64,000 nucleotides of DNA, taken from Chloroflexota bacterium (GTDB lineage Bacteria; Chloroflexota; Anaerolineae; UBA4142). The stretch covers positions 1 to 64,000 of the forward strand of contig JACRMI010000191.1 of assembly GCA_016215025.1 (NCBI GenBank), read 5' to 3'. Under the pieces are notes generated by a model. It worked only from the letters and a program-made list of their open reading frames with translations. It was not told the DNA's origin and searched no databases. The position numbers and the translations under genes were made by a program. Below are positions 51,804-61,298 of the stretch, one piece after another (the first letter of the stretch is position 1; the number at the start of each line of letters is the position of its first letter).

Positions 51804-52817
51804 ATGCTTGAAAGACCTGGTGTGTCAGACGAAAAAATCATCGCGTGTTTGCGCGATGATTTTCGATTGAACATTACTCGACTCGTCTTTCTGCCGATTG
51901 GAGCCGATGTAAACACCGCTGTCTATCGCGCCATCGCAGATGACGAATCGGCGTACTTTGCCAAGTTGCGCAGCGGCATCTTCGACGAGACAGCTATAAC
52001 GTTGCCCAAATTTCTCACCGAGCTTGGCATCCAAGAAATCATCGCTCCGCTCTTGACCAAAACAGCGCAGCTCTTCACTACAGTCGATTCCTTCAAATTG
52101 ATTCTTTATCCTTTTGTAGATGGACGCAACGGTTATGAGACAGACTTGGCCGACCACCACTGGCGCGAGCTTGGTTCCGCGCTCAAGCGGATTCATTCGG
52201 CGGAAATACCTTCCACGGTGGCGAATCACATTCAACGAGAAACGTTTTCGCCGCAATGGCGCGAAAGCGTCAAAAAGTCGCTGGGGCGAATCGAGACCGA
52301 CACGTTTGATGATCCCATAGCGACGGACCTCGCCGATTTTATAAAGGTAAAACGCGCCGAAATTTCTCGCCTCGTCGAGCATACCGAACAACTCGCGCAG
52401 GCACTCATCGCTCATTCACCCCACTTCGTTTTGTGCCATTCTGATATTCACGCGGGTAATGTCTTGATCGACTCGAACGATCGATTGTGTATTATCGATT
52501 GGGACAATCCAATCTTTGCGCCAAAAGAACGCGATCTGATGTACGCGGGTGGCGCGCAGTTTGGGTCCAAACGTACGCCGCAAGCAGAAGAGAAATTGTT
52601 TTATGAAGGTTATGGTCCAACCGAGATTGACCCAATCGCTATGGCGTACTATCGTTATGAACGCATCATCGACGACATTGCCGTCGAATGCGAAGCAATA
52701 TTTTCGACAACGATGAACGACGCCGATCGAGCGCAGGAGCTAATCTATTTGAAATCGAATTTTCTGCCCAACAATACTTTAGCTATCGCCTACCACGCTG
52801 AGGAAAATCAAAGATGA
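51804..52817 (+). CDS. APH-type phosphotransferase
   Basis: A 337-residue protein kinase-like phosphotransferase. It has the catalytic loop LCHSDIHAGNVLID and the metal-binding segment CIIDWDNPIFAPKERDLMY, and an N-lobe with YFAKLRSG. Such enzymes phosphorylate aminoglycosides, macrolides, choline or sugars; the substrate cannot be told. Its stop overlaps the start of the next gene (ATGA). Confidence 0.82.
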   Translation: MLERPGVSDEKIIACLRDDFRLNITRLVFLPIGADVNTAVYRAIADDESAYFAKLRSGIFDETAITLPKFLTELGIQEIIAPLLTKTAQLFTTVDSFKLILYPFVDGRNGYETDLADHHWRELGSALKRIHSAEIPSTVANHIQRETFSPQWRESVKKSLGRIETDTFDDPIATDLADFIKVKRAEISRLVEHTEQLAQALIAHSPHFVLCHSDIHAGNVLIDSNDRLCIIDWDNPIFAPKERDLMYAGGAQFGSKRTPQAEEKLFYEGYGPTEIDPIAMAYYRYERIIDDIAVECEAIFSTTMNDADRAQELIYLKSNFLPNNTLAIAYHAEENQR

Positions 52818-53332
52818 ATCGAAAACATTATTCTCCATTTCACTCGCTGATCCAGCGCATGGCCGCGACTCGACTCGTCGCTTCGTTCCTCTCGCATTTT
52901 TTGCATTATATTGATCGCCCTTTGCTCAAATGGACAAACAATCGATTCAGTCTCACTAGTTTTCTTGCTGGCATACCTGTTATCACTTTGACGACGACTG
53001 GCGCCAAAAGCGGCATACGGCGCACCGTTCCGCTGGTGTGCATCTTGGATGGACAAGACCCAACGACATTTGCACTCATCGCATCCAATTGGGGACAACG
53101 ACATTACCCTGCCTGGTATCATAATCTCAAGGCGCATCCGCGGGCGACGTGTTCTATCTTTGGTCAAGCGGCAGAGTACCAAGCGCATGAAGCGACGAGA
53201 GAAGAGTATGGAAAATTTTGGCAAGGTGCAGTGGAGACCTACATGGGCTTTGCACTCTACAAAGAGCGCGCTTGCAATCGCCGCATTCCGATAATGGTGA
53301 TGCGCCCCATCGCAAAGACAAATGAGAAATGA
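52814..53332 (+). CDS. Deazaflavin (F420)-dependent nitroreductase family protein (DDN-like)
   Basis: A 172-residue split-barrel protein with LTTTGAKSGIRRTVPLVCILDG, LIASNWGQRHYPAWYHNLKAHPRATC and a YMGFALYKERACNRRIPIMVM end: the DDN/DUF385 pattern. Members bind F420 or related cofactors. It overlaps both neighbours by 4 bases. Confidence 0.85.
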   Translation: MNRKHYSPFHSLIQRMAATRLVASFLSHFLHYIDRPLLKWTNNRFSLTSFLAGIPVITLTTTGAKSGIRRTVPLVCILDGQDPTTFALIASNWGQRHYPAWYHNLKAHPRATCSIFGQAAEYQAHEATREEYGKFWQGAVETYMGFALYKERACNRRIPIMVMRPIAKTNEK

Positions 53333-53886
53333 CAAACACTTTTTATGCAACCAATCGCACGCAATGGCGTAATTGGCTAAAGAAAAACTACAAGACCAAG
53401 AAAGAAATCTGGCTCGTGTACTATAAAAAGCAATCGGGCAAGCCGCGGCTTGCATACAATGATGCCGTGGAGGAAGCGCTATGTTTTGGTTGGATTGATA
53501 GCACTATCAAGAGTATCGACAGTGAACGATTCGCACAAAGGTTTTCGCCGAGAAAACCTCATAGTTCTTATTCGCAAGCGAACAAAGAACGACTGCGCAT
53601 GTTAATCAAAGAGGGCAAGGTTGCGAAGGAGGTATTAGCGACCGTTGGAAATATTTCGCAGGCGCGCTTTAAGGTCCCGCCGGATATCCTCGAAGCGATC
53701 AAGGCGAACAAAGAAGCGTACAAAAATTTCAAACGATTCTCGCCCACGTACAAACGCATCCGCATCGCTTTCATCGATGGGGCGCGCAAACGTCCAGAGG
53801 AATTCAAAAAACGTCTGCGTTATTTTATCAAGATGACCGAGAAAAATAAGCAATTTGGATTCGGCGGAATTGACAAATATTTCTAG
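53329..53886 (+). CDS. YdeI-family protein
   Basis: A 185-residue protein with the YdeI/OmpD-associated pattern: FYATNRTQWRNWLKKNYKTKKEIWLVYYKK, YNDAVEEALCFGWIDSTIK and RFSPRKPHSSYSQANKERL. In other bacteria members are linked to resistance to antimicrobial peptides; the mechanism is unclear. Last gene of a tightly overlapping trio. Confidence 0.85.
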   Translation: MTNTFYATNRTQWRNWLKKNYKTKKEIWLVYYKKQSGKPRLAYNDAVEEALCFGWIDSTIKSIDSERFAQRFSPRKPHSSYSQANKERLRMLIKEGKVAKEVLATVGNISQARFKVPPDILEAIKANKEAYKNFKRFSPTYKRIRIAFIDGARKRPEEFKKRLRYFIKMTEKNKQFGFGGIDKYF

Positions 53887-53990
53887 CCACAGAATTTCAC
53901 AGAAACACACAGAAAGGATTTCTCGCTCTGCCCGAAATCACAGACTGAGTAGCAAAAAAATTCTGTGGCATTCTGTGTGTTTCTGTGGCT
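53886..53990. repeat. Inverted repeat between convergent genes (CACAGAA type)
   Basis: GCCACAGAATTTCACAGAAAC at the left and its near-complement ending TTTCTGTGGC at the right. It fills the gap between the YdeI (+) and PIG-L (-) genes and could act as a two-way terminator. A related element is at 63364-63440. Confidence 0.65.
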
Positions 53991-53996
53991 TGTTTT

Positions 53997-54695
53997 TCAG
54001 AACTTGATTACTCGAAATCCTTCGGTATAAAACTCTTCGTCCATATCCGCACGCCGCAATCGTTCGCGAATCCGCTTTTCCATTCCTTCCGGGTCTCTGA
54101 CCTGACTTGCATGTTGGCGAATCGCCGCGATCTTGAGCGCAATGGTGCTAGTCACATTCACCCACATATTCGGCTCGGTCGATATACTCAGCCAAATCTC
54201 TTTCACTGTATGTGGTTCTAGACCCTCTGCTAGCAACTCTGGAAAATACATTCGATTTCCTGCCGCAGGAAAAATTGCATCCAACGTGGCTGCACCTGCC
54301 GCACGATGATCGCCGTGATTGATGTTCATATTCGGTCGAATATAGGTCAACGGGTCGGAGGTGATAACGACCTGCGGCTTGAAACGCCGAATCTCGCGCG
54401 CGATTTCGCGGCGCACACCGAGCGTGTTTGATAGCTCACCATCAGGAAAATTCAAAAAGATAATGTCCTTTGCGCCGATCACATCTGCCGCTGCGCGCTG
54501 TTCTACTTGTCGATTCGCGCACAACATTTCGGAGGTCATCTCCGGATCATCGCTTCCCTTGTCCCCACAGGTCAATAACAGATAGCGAATCTCCTTTCCT
54601 TGCTGCGCCCATTTGGCTAATGTCGCGCCGCAAAAAAATTCTGGGTCGTCGGGATGCGCCAATACAACCAAGACGCGCTGTGGTTCGATTTCCAT
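53997..54695 (-). CDS. PIG-L-family deacetylase
   Basis: A 232-residue zinc hydrolase with the metal motif LAHPDDPEFFCGATLAKW and the second site NHGDHRAAGAATLDAIF. Such enzymes remove N-acetyl groups from GlcNAc-type substrates such as GlcNAc-inositol or bacillithiol precursors. No partner glycosyltransferase or ligase is adjacent. Confidence 0.88.
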   Translation of the reverse strand: MEIEPQRVLVVLAHPDDPEFFCGATLAKWAQQGKEIRYLLLTCGDKGSDDPEMTSEMLCANRQVEQRAAADVIGAKDIIFLNFPDGELSNTLGVRREIAREIRRFKPQVVITSDPLTYIRPNMNINHGDHRAAGAATLDAIFPAAGNRMYFPELLAEGLEPHTVKEIWLSISTEPNMWVNVTSTIALKIAAIRQHASQVRDPEGMEKRIRERLRRADMDEEFYTEGFRVIKF

Positions 54696-54773
54696 TTTTG
54701 TCCTCTGCTAAATGAAATAATTCCAACGGGCGCGATTATACCATTCACGCCGAGCAAAAACAAACAATGACTT

Positions 54774-54801
54774 TTGACACGATACCAGAGCGGAATAGAA
54801 T
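54774..54801 (+). promoter_or_regulatory. Promoter of the alcohol dehydrogenase gene
   Basis: A consensus TTGACA at 54774-54779, a 16-base spacer and TAGAAT at 54796-54801. The palindrome at 54808-54830 begins at the predicted start of transcription. Confidence 0.6.
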
Positions 54802-54807
54802 AGACAT

Positions 54808-54830
54808 AGGACAAATTGGAAATTTATCCT
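54808..54830. repeat. Short palindrome, family of the 2220 element, copy 3
   Basis: AGGACAAATT and AAATTTATCCT arms with one mismatch, 13 bases before the ATG. At the RNA level it would be a 5'-end hairpin just before the GAAGGAGA ribosome site. Confidence 0.6.
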
Positions 54831-54843
54831 ACGAAGGAGAACG

Positions 54844-55887
54844 ATGAAAGCTGCCATATTTGAGCAATTTCAACAACCGCTTTCGATTCAGAACGTACCC
54901 GACCCAGTCGCAGCGCCCGACGGCGTAGTGGTCCAAGTCAAAGCCAATGGTATCTGTCGAAGTGATTGGCACGGCTGGATGGGACACGATTCCGATGTAC
55001 ATCTGCCGCACGTGCCAGGACACGAACTCGCTGGAGTCATTAGCGAAGTTGGCAAAGATGTACGGCGATGGAAGCCAGGCGACCGCATAACCGTTCCCTT
55101 TGCCGTTGGCTGTGGCGTGTGTTCGCAATGTCTTTCGGGCAATCAACAAGTTTGCGACAATTATTTCCAGCCGGGCTTTACCGCGTGGGGTTCGTTCGCG
55201 CAGTACGTCGCTATTCGCTACGCCGATGTTAATCTCGTTCGCCTGCCTGACCCAATGGATTTCGTCGAGTCGGCGAGTTTGGGTTGTCGCTTCATCACCG
55301 CATTTCGCGCCGTCGGCGCGCAAGGCCGCGTCGCGCCCGGTGAATGGGTCGTCGTGCATGGCTGCGGTGGTTTGGGTCTCGCCGCGATCATGATCGCACA
55401 CGCGCTCGGCGCAAATGTGATCGGCGTCGATATTCGTGATGAAACGCTCGCATTTGCGAAATCGATTGGCGCGACGCACACACTCAATACGCGCCAAATA
55501 GAAAACCTGACCGATGCAATTTTCGAGTTGACCGGCGGAGGTGCGCACGTTTCGCTCGACACGCTCGGCAGCATCGAAACGTGTCGCAATTCTATTTTAT
55601 CGCTGCGCAAACGCGGACGCCACGTTCAAGTTGGATTAATGGTGGCAGATTACAAAGACGCGCCCGTGCCGATGAATGCCATCATCGCCAAAGAATTGGA
55701 AATCGTTGGCAGTCACGGCATGCAAACACACGCGTACGAACCGATGCTGCGAATGATTCTTGCGCGGCTACTCAATCCCAGGATGTTGATTCGCAAAACT
55801 GTAACGCTCGAAGAATCGATTGGAGAATTGCAAGCAATGGGGGAATACCAAGGCACCGGAGTTACAGTGATCGACAGATTTGAGTAA
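54844..55887 (+). CDS. Zinc-dependent alcohol dehydrogenase (MDR family)
   Basis: A 347-residue enzyme. The catalytic zinc region is CRSDWHGWMGH then HVPGHELAGVI; the structural zinc site is CGVCSQCLSGNQQVC. The NAD loop GCGGLGLAAIMIA is followed by the acidic GVDIRDE, which suggests NAD rather than NADP. The substrate alcohol is unknown. Confidence 0.9.
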   Translation: MKAAIFEQFQQPLSIQNVPDPVAAPDGVVVQVKANGICRSDWHGWMGHDSDVHLPHVPGHELAGVISEVGKDVRRWKPGDRITVPFAVGCGVCSQCLSGNQQVCDNYFQPGFTAWGSFAQYVAIRYADVNLVRLPDPMDFVESASLGCRFITAFRAVGAQGRVAPGEWVVVHGCGGLGLAAIMIAHALGANVIGVDIRDETLAFAKSIGATHTLNTRQIENLTDAIFELTGGGAHVSLDTLGSIETCRNSILSLRKRGRHVQVGLMVADYKDAPVPMNAIIAKELEIVGSHGMQTHAYEPMLRMILARLLNPRMLIRKTVTLEESIGELQAMGEYQGTGVTVIDRFE

Positions 55888-56014
55888 CGAGTACTATTGA
55901 CCGGGCTTGCCAAGTGGTGTAGATTACGAGTGAGCAAAAAACAAACCCGGATTTACAACGGGCTGAAATGCTCCACCCAGTGACCTGTTTGCTGAATTAG
56001 CAACTATGGGCCGC

Positions 56015-56045
56015 AAAACGCCTCTCTTCGAGGCGTTTTTATTTT
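56015..56045 (+). terminator. Rho-independent terminator
   Basis: AAAACGCCT and AGGCGTTTT stem with loop CTCTTCG, followed by TATTTTC. It lies about 125 bases after the dehydrogenase gene and just before the DUF11 gene. Confidence 0.8.
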
Positions 56046-56130
56046 CTCCCAATCACTCGCTTGGCGATTCTAATTTTTGATGTTATATTTGACATTACAG
56101 TTGCTTAGTATTGAGAGCCGAGGATCGACG

Positions 56131-57876
56131 TTGTCAAAATTGGTCGCGTTTGGAGTTTTGTTCAGTATAAGCTTCTTTTCCTTGGTCGCGTTCGTCTCTG
56201 CCAATCATAATTACCCGCGCTCGATAGCCCCTGTTCCGGTTCACGCCTTCACCCCTGCGTCATCATCCAGCATATCTTCTGCTACCCGCAGAATCATTAC
56301 GGAGACATTGCCATCTGTAGCCGACTTGGCCCTTCAGATCCCGGAAACGATTCAGGCAATTCCCGGCGAGATGACCGTCTATACCTTGACAATTCGCAAT
56401 CAAGGTCCTGCCCAAGCCACTGGCGTCGTGCTCAAACATGTATTTGCTAAAGAGGTGACGCCAGTTTCAATCCAACCGACTGAACCTTGGTGCGATCGAC
56501 ACGAACGCTCCACTCGTTGCGGTATCGGCGATGTGCGTCCTGCTGATATGACCTCCATCACAATCGATCTTTCCGTCGGTGGAAGACATACTCAAGTGAC
56601 GAACACGCAACTGGCAGGCGTGACTCTCGATTTGTCTACGCCTATTTGCACAATCGATCTGTCCCAATCCTCGGTCAATTGTCGATTAAGCACGCTGTTA
56701 GCCGGTGCCGATGCGCAGATTCGCATCAATGCAGATCTCGATGCTCAGATCACAGGCACACTCGTCAACAGCGCAACGGTTACGGCAAATGAATCCGACC
56801 CGAACCTCTCGAACAACCACGCAACGGTTACGCTAACGGTTGATACAAGCGCGCGCGTGATTGTCCCTCCCTTGCTCACCTTCAGCGATTTGGTTATTCA
56901 AGCTGAGGGTCCCTCAAACGTCATCGCTGGTCAGCCATTCACGTACACGTACACGATTACGAATCATGGTGAATTGGATGCGACTGGCATCCATTTCGAG
57001 GACGCTCTGCCTTCGACTGCCAACTTTTATTCAGTCATGCCAGGGCTGCCCAAGTGCGACCAACGTGGGAATGATGTCACCTGCTCGTTTTATGAACCAG
57101 ACAGCGGCGAGATCATCACGTTTACACTAGCGATCACCGGCACTTTCGGTCAGCCGCTGAGGGTCACTCCCGATCCACTGATTCCGGGTTTGCCAATTTG
57201 CACAATCTTGAAAGAGCGAACTTGGCTTCGCATCGTCAACTGTGAATTGGGAACGCTGAAACGCGGCAAGTCAACCCAGGTTCAATTAGGTTTTGTCGCC
57301 ATTGGACTGCAGGAGCATGTACTGACGAACGGCGCTTTTGTGCGCGCTCGCGAGACTGAACTCAACTCTGGCGATAATGCGATCACCTCGACGATAGCCG
57401 TGTCGGTCAGATCGGACTTGCAGATTCGTTCCGCGCTTTCGGGTACCGCCACTGTAGGCAAGCCATTCAGTTATACCTTGACTATCGCCAACAACGGTCC
57501 CTCCGATGCGGACGGTATCATACTCACTGACGCCTTGCCGATGCATACGCGTTTTGTTTCGACGATTCTTAGCCCAGGGGACGATTGTCGTCAAGAACAA
57601 AAGGACGCCACTTTGAATGTGGTTTTCTGTCGGCTGAAACCGATGCGCGGAGGAACGACAACCGCCGTAACGCTCATTCTTGCCGTCGACGAACCAATAA
57701 CCAAGTCAATGGTCCACTCTGCGAAGGTCACATCCGATCAAGTCGATCCTAATCCAAGCAACAATGAATTGATCGAGTCAATTCCATTGGGCATGTTGTC
57801 ATTTCGAGCGGAGCGAGAAATCTCTATCTTGCGAATACGAGATTTCTCGTCGGCACAAACCGCCTCCTCGAAATGA
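56131..57876 (+). CDS. Exported DUF11-repeat surface protein with repeat-derived C-terminus
   Basis: A protein of about 581 residues with a signal peptide (LSKLVAFGVLFSISFFSLVAFVSA) and four DUF11-type beta-sandwich units (ATGVVLKHVFAKEV, DATGIHFEDALPSTANF, SDADGIILTDALPMHTRF and the matching SDPNLSNNHATVTLTV, DPNPSNNELIESI strands). The TTG at 56131 with CGAGGA upstream gives the best start; an ATG frame from 56077 adds 18 residues. From 57797 the frame runs through a family A repeat, so the last ~26 residues (from SFRAEREI) are repeat-derived and the natural end is missing. It precedes an FtsX-type transporter. Confidence 0.75.
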   Translation: MSKLVAFGVLFSISFFSLVAFVSANHNYPRSIAPVPVHAFTPASSSSISSATRRIITETLPSVADLALQIPETIQAIPGEMTVYTLTIRNQGPAQATGVVLKHVFAKEVTPVSIQPTEPWCDRHERSTRCGIGDVRPADMTSITIDLSVGGRHTQVTNTQLAGVTLDLSTPICTIDLSQSSVNCRLSTLLAGADAQIRINADLDAQITGTLVNSATVTANESDPNLSNNHATVTLTVDTSARVIVPPLLTFSDLVIQAEGPSNVIAGQPFTYTYTITNHGELDATGIHFEDALPSTANFYSVMPGLPKCDQRGNDVTCSFYEPDSGEIITFTLAITGTFGQPLRVTPDPLIPGLPICTILKERTWLRIVNCELGTLKRGKSTQVQLGFVAIGLQEHVLTNGAFVRARETELNSGDNAITSTIAVSVRSDLQIRSALSGTATVGKPFSYTLTIANNGPSDADGIILTDALPMHTRFVSTILSPGDDCRQEQKDATLNVVFCRLKPMRGGTTTAVTLILAVDEPITKSMVHSAKVTSDQVDPNPSNNELIESIPLGMLSFRAEREISILRIRDFSSAQTASSK

Positions 57877-57878
57877 CA
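57797..57878. repeat. Dispersed palindromic repeat, family A, inside a gene end
   Basis: TGTCATTTCGAGCGGAGCGA at the left and CTCGAAATGACA at the right, matching 10044-10126 almost exactly at both ends. It overlaps the last ~80 bases of the DUF11 gene and one candidate start of the next gene. Confidence 0.8.
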
Positions 57879-57893
57879 AGTAGACTAGTAACG

Positions 57894-60800
57894 ATGGATT
57901 TCTTGCCCTTTATTCTGCGACGTGCCACACGCCATTGGCAAATTCTCCTCACGTTGAGTCTCGGAGTCGTTTTGACGACGGCACTGCTTGCAAGCGGTCC
58001 ACTACTCGTTGATGCAGTCATCGAGATGGGACTGTATCGCACCTTGCAAAGCTCCGGTGCCGTAGAGAGTAATCTGCGTCTCACTACAAACGCTCGCGTA
58101 GACCAAGCTGGGTTTCAGAATCTCAATCGCGACATCCAAACTCTAATGCGGAATGCAGTAGGCGAACATTTGGATCGCATCGCATGGCTGGCTGAATCTC
58201 CATCGATGTTAATTTGGACAGGCAGTCGCGTCACTGAGCGAATCGTTTTTCGTTCTTACGATGGTTTTCAAGATCGAGTCGAGTACGTGGCTGGTGAATG
58301 GTTGCAGAGACCAAGCGATGATCCTCAAGTCATTCGCGTGGTCGTCGGCGATGGAATGGCGCGCTCGTTCGGCTTGCGCGTCGGCGACCGATTGCCGCTT
58401 AGTCAAGCAGAGAACAGCGCAGTGCCAACGGTCTGGATTGAGGTGGTGGGGATCGTGCGTCCGCGCGACCCGCTCGATCCGTACTGGTTCGGCGAATTTA
58501 ACCCCTTGTCCACCAATCAGCCGGGTAGCTACAGTGTGATTGTGTCGGGCGATAATTTTTTCGCAATCGTTAGCAAACTTTTTTTCGGAGACAAGCTCAA
58601 TTTTGCCTGGCACGTATTGTTGCGCCATGATTCCTTTTCCGCCGGCGACACCGAGTCATTCCAGAAACAACTGGCTGCGCTAGATCGTCAGTTATACGCT
58701 CACGTACCTTATGTGATGCTGAGAACGAGTGTCCCGGTTATCCTGGCGAGTTTCCAAAAGCAACTCGATTCGATTCGCTTGCCCCTCTACATTCTGATCG
58801 CAGAAATCATTCTCCTGGGATTGTATTTCGTAACGTTGATCACCGCACTTTCGATGCATCAGGTCGAGCGCGAATTTGCGATCTTGCGCAGCCGGGGCGC
58901 GTTGAGCTGGCAAATCGTTCGCATCCAGCTTGTCGAAGCGATTATTATTCTGGCGATTGCGTTTTTGATCGGACCTTGGGTTGGCGCGAGCTTCGTCAAA
59001 GCTTTGTCGTCGGTCGGACCGCTAGCCGATGTGCGCCAGGTCGCCGATTGGGGATTGCGTCTGAGCCAAAACGCCTGGCTGGCGGCTGGCATCGGAATCC
59101 TGGTATGTCTCGCGGGACTGTTGCTTCCAATTGGTCCGGCGCTGCGACGCAGCATCGTCACGCAGCAACAAATAACCGTGCGCAATTCATCGTCACCTTG
59201 GTGGCAGCGATTATACCTGGATGTGTTCCTCCTGATCGGAGGCATCATCCTACTGTGGCGATTGCGTCTCTACGGTGAGATGACGACCGGTGGTCCGGGC
59301 GGCGCGCGGCTCGATTGGTTGTTGTTGCTTTCGCCAGTCGCTTTACTGCTAGGCACGGCAACCGTTTTGCTGCGCGTGTTTCCCTTGATCCTCCGCGCGT
59401 TCGCTATCCTCGCCGGTCGACAACGTGGGCTTGTCGGCGTGCTAGCGTTGTGGCAAGCGTCACGCAATCCAACTCATGTGGCGCGACTTGTGTTGTTGCT
59501 CACCCTGGCAATCGCGTTAGGAAATCTTTCCACAGGACTGAACTCGACCTTGGATCAAAGCGAGTATGATCGAGCGAACTATGTCGCAGGCACTGATATT
59601 CGGTTAGCTTCAAACAGCGCTGTCCCGCTCGTCGACTTGCAATCTGCGCCCGGCGTACAGCGATTGTCCGGCGCATGGCGCGGTACTGGCACCGTCAATC
59701 TCGAATCAGCGCAAAAGCATCCGGGATTCGATATACTGGCAATCGATCCGGAATCATTCTCGACCGTCACCCAGTATCGCACCGATTTTGCGGACCAGCC
59801 GATGAGCATGCTCCTCAATGAATTGCAAGTTCCAAGAGGACAGAATCCATCGCTGATGGTGTTACCGGGCGAACCAGCCAAGTTCGGATTTTGGCTGCAA
59901 GGCAGAGTCGAAGATAAAGCCGAACAAAATTCGTATCAACGCGGAATCAATGGCGACGATGATGCTGAACGCGTGGGTGTCGCCGCTAAATTGCAGACTG
60001 CTCAAGGAGAATTGTTTACCGTGCGTCTGCAAAGACCCGAAATCACAAGTCAAGCCGCTTTGCAGACTGACCGCTTTACGCTGAACATGAACGTTGGTGG
60101 GCGCGATGTGGAATTGAATTTTCGCCTCAGACCCGACAACAAGGGCTGGCACTATTTCGAAGGTTCGTTGCCGGTTATGCCACCTTCCAGCTATCCGCTA
60201 AACCTGCATTCGCTGTGGTTTGACAATCAAGCGACTCAGCTTGGCGAGCCGATTCCAAAGGCGTTAATCCTCATAGCGGACGATTTGACCGTGGTCGATG
60301 CGAAAACCAAGCAAACTCACATTGTCGAAGACTTTGAAAGCTCGACCCGCCCACTCTTCTTGGGCGTGTTGCAAGGCCTCAGTATGTACTCTGGTGTCGT
60401 CACCTTTGCGGTTGACACTTTTTCACACTCTGGCAAGTTCGGACAACAGATTGAACTCCGCTATAATCGCCCGGTACAGACCTTTCCCATACGCTTACGA
60501 TATGATCTATCAAAAGAACCACTACCCGCACTAGTGAGTCCTACCTTCATCGAGACGACTCAACTAAAAATCGGCGATCTAGTGCGAACCTCGGTCAATT
60601 CAGCGGAAATCGATTTTCGCATTGCGGGCACAGTGCGTTATTTCCCGACGATGTATGAACAGTCGGAATCTGGCTTTGTGATTACTTCACGTGATCGATT
60701 GCTTCCCTTGCTCAACGAAAAATCGCAGTCTCCAATCAACCCGAATGAGGTCTTTATTGATACTGATGGTAGTACTCCAATTGAGACTCTCTCACCTCAA

Positions 60801-61298
60801 ATTCCTCAACTCTCGCAGAGTTGGCGCGCGGAGACCGTACGCCAGACTCTCAAAGCCAATCCGCTCGCACTAGGATTGCGTAGCGTCACGTTACTAGGTT
60901 CCGCTCTAACGTTGGTCCTCAGCTTGGTGGGATTTGCCACACATTTTTATTTGACCACACGCCAACGCGAGATGTTTTTTGGAATCATGCGAGCGCTGGG
61001 TATGTCGTCGCGTCAATTGTACGGCTCGCTTGTGGTGGAGCAAGCGATTCTGATCCTTGCGGGACTCGTCCTCGGCACGGGTTTAGGAACGCTACTCAAC
61101 GAAATTACTTTGCCTCGGCTACCGGTACAGCTCGCCGACCAGCCGCCCGTTCCACCTTTCGTTCCGCGTGAGGATTGGCTGGCGATTGGTTGGCTCTACC
61201 TGGGTTTAGGTATCGCTTTTCTGCTGATGCTCAGTATCGTCACTTCTCTGCTCTGGCGCGCGCGCATTGATCGCATCATGCGGATTGGGCAAGAATGA
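57894..61298 (+). CDS. FtsX/MacB-type ABC transporter permease, large
   Basis: A 1134-residue permease (from 57894). It has an N-terminal helix (RHWQILLTLSLGVVLTTALLA), a large extracytoplasmic part, a central group of helices with REFAILRSRGALSWQIVRIQLVEA (FtsX motif), a second outer domain and a C-terminal group with QREMFFGIMRALGMSSRQLYGSLVVEQ. The two FtsX domains suggest a LolC/MacB-like exporter or mechanotransducer. The frame begins at 57873, but that ATG lies in repeat DNA, so MDFLPFILRRAT at 57894 is preferred; neither has a good ribosome site. Its stop overlaps the next permease gene. Confidence 0.8.
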   Translation: MDFLPFILRRATRHWQILLTLSLGVVLTTALLASGPLLVDAVIEMGLYRTLQSSGAVESNLRLTTNARVDQAGFQNLNRDIQTLMRNAVGEHLDRIAWLAESPSMLIWTGSRVTERIVFRSYDGFQDRVEYVAGEWLQRPSDDPQVIRVVVGDGMARSFGLRVGDRLPLSQAENSAVPTVWIEVVGIVRPRDPLDPYWFGEFNPLSTNQPGSYSVIVSGDNFFAIVSKLFFGDKLNFAWHVLLRHDSFSAGDTESFQKQLAALDRQLYAHVPYVMLRTSVPVILASFQKQLDSIRLPLYILIAEIILLGLYFVTLITALSMHQVEREFAILRSRGALSWQIVRIQLVEAIIILAIAFLIGPWVGASFVKALSSVGPLADVRQVADWGLRLSQNAWLAAGIGILVCLAGLLLPIGPALRRSIVTQQQITVRNSSSPWWQRLYLDVFLLIGGIILLWRLRLYGEMTTGGPGGARLDWLLLLSPVALLLGTATVLLRVFPLILRAFAILAGRQRGLVGVLALWQASRNPTHVARLVLLLTLAIALGNLSTGLNSTLDQSEYDRANYVAGTDIRLASNSAVPLVDLQSAPGVQRLSGAWRGTGTVNLESAQKHPGFDILAIDPESFSTVTQYRTDFADQPMSMLLNELQVPRGQNPSLMVLPGEPAKFGFWLQGRVEDKAEQNSYQRGINGDDDAERVGVAAKLQTAQGELFTVRLQRPEITSQAALQTDRFTLNMNVGGRDVELNFRLRPDNKGWHYFEGSLPVMPPSSYPLNLHSLWFDNQATQLGEPIPKALILIADDLTVVDAKTKQTHIVEDFESSTRPLFLGVLQGLSMYSGVVTFAVDTFSHSGKFGQQIELRYNRPVQTFPIRLRYDLSKEPLPALVSPTFIETTQLKIGDLVRTSVNSAEIDFRIAGTVRYFPTMYEQSESGFVITSRDRLLPLLNEKSQSPINPNEVFIDTDGSTPIETLSPQIPQLSQSWRAETVRQTLKANPLALGLRSVTLLGSALTLVLSLVGFATHFYLTTRQREMFFGIMRALGMSSRQLYGSLVVEQAILILAGLVLGTGLGTLLNEITLPRLPVQLADQPPVPPFVPREDWLAIGWLYLGLGIAFLLMLSIVTSLLWRARIDRIMRIGQE

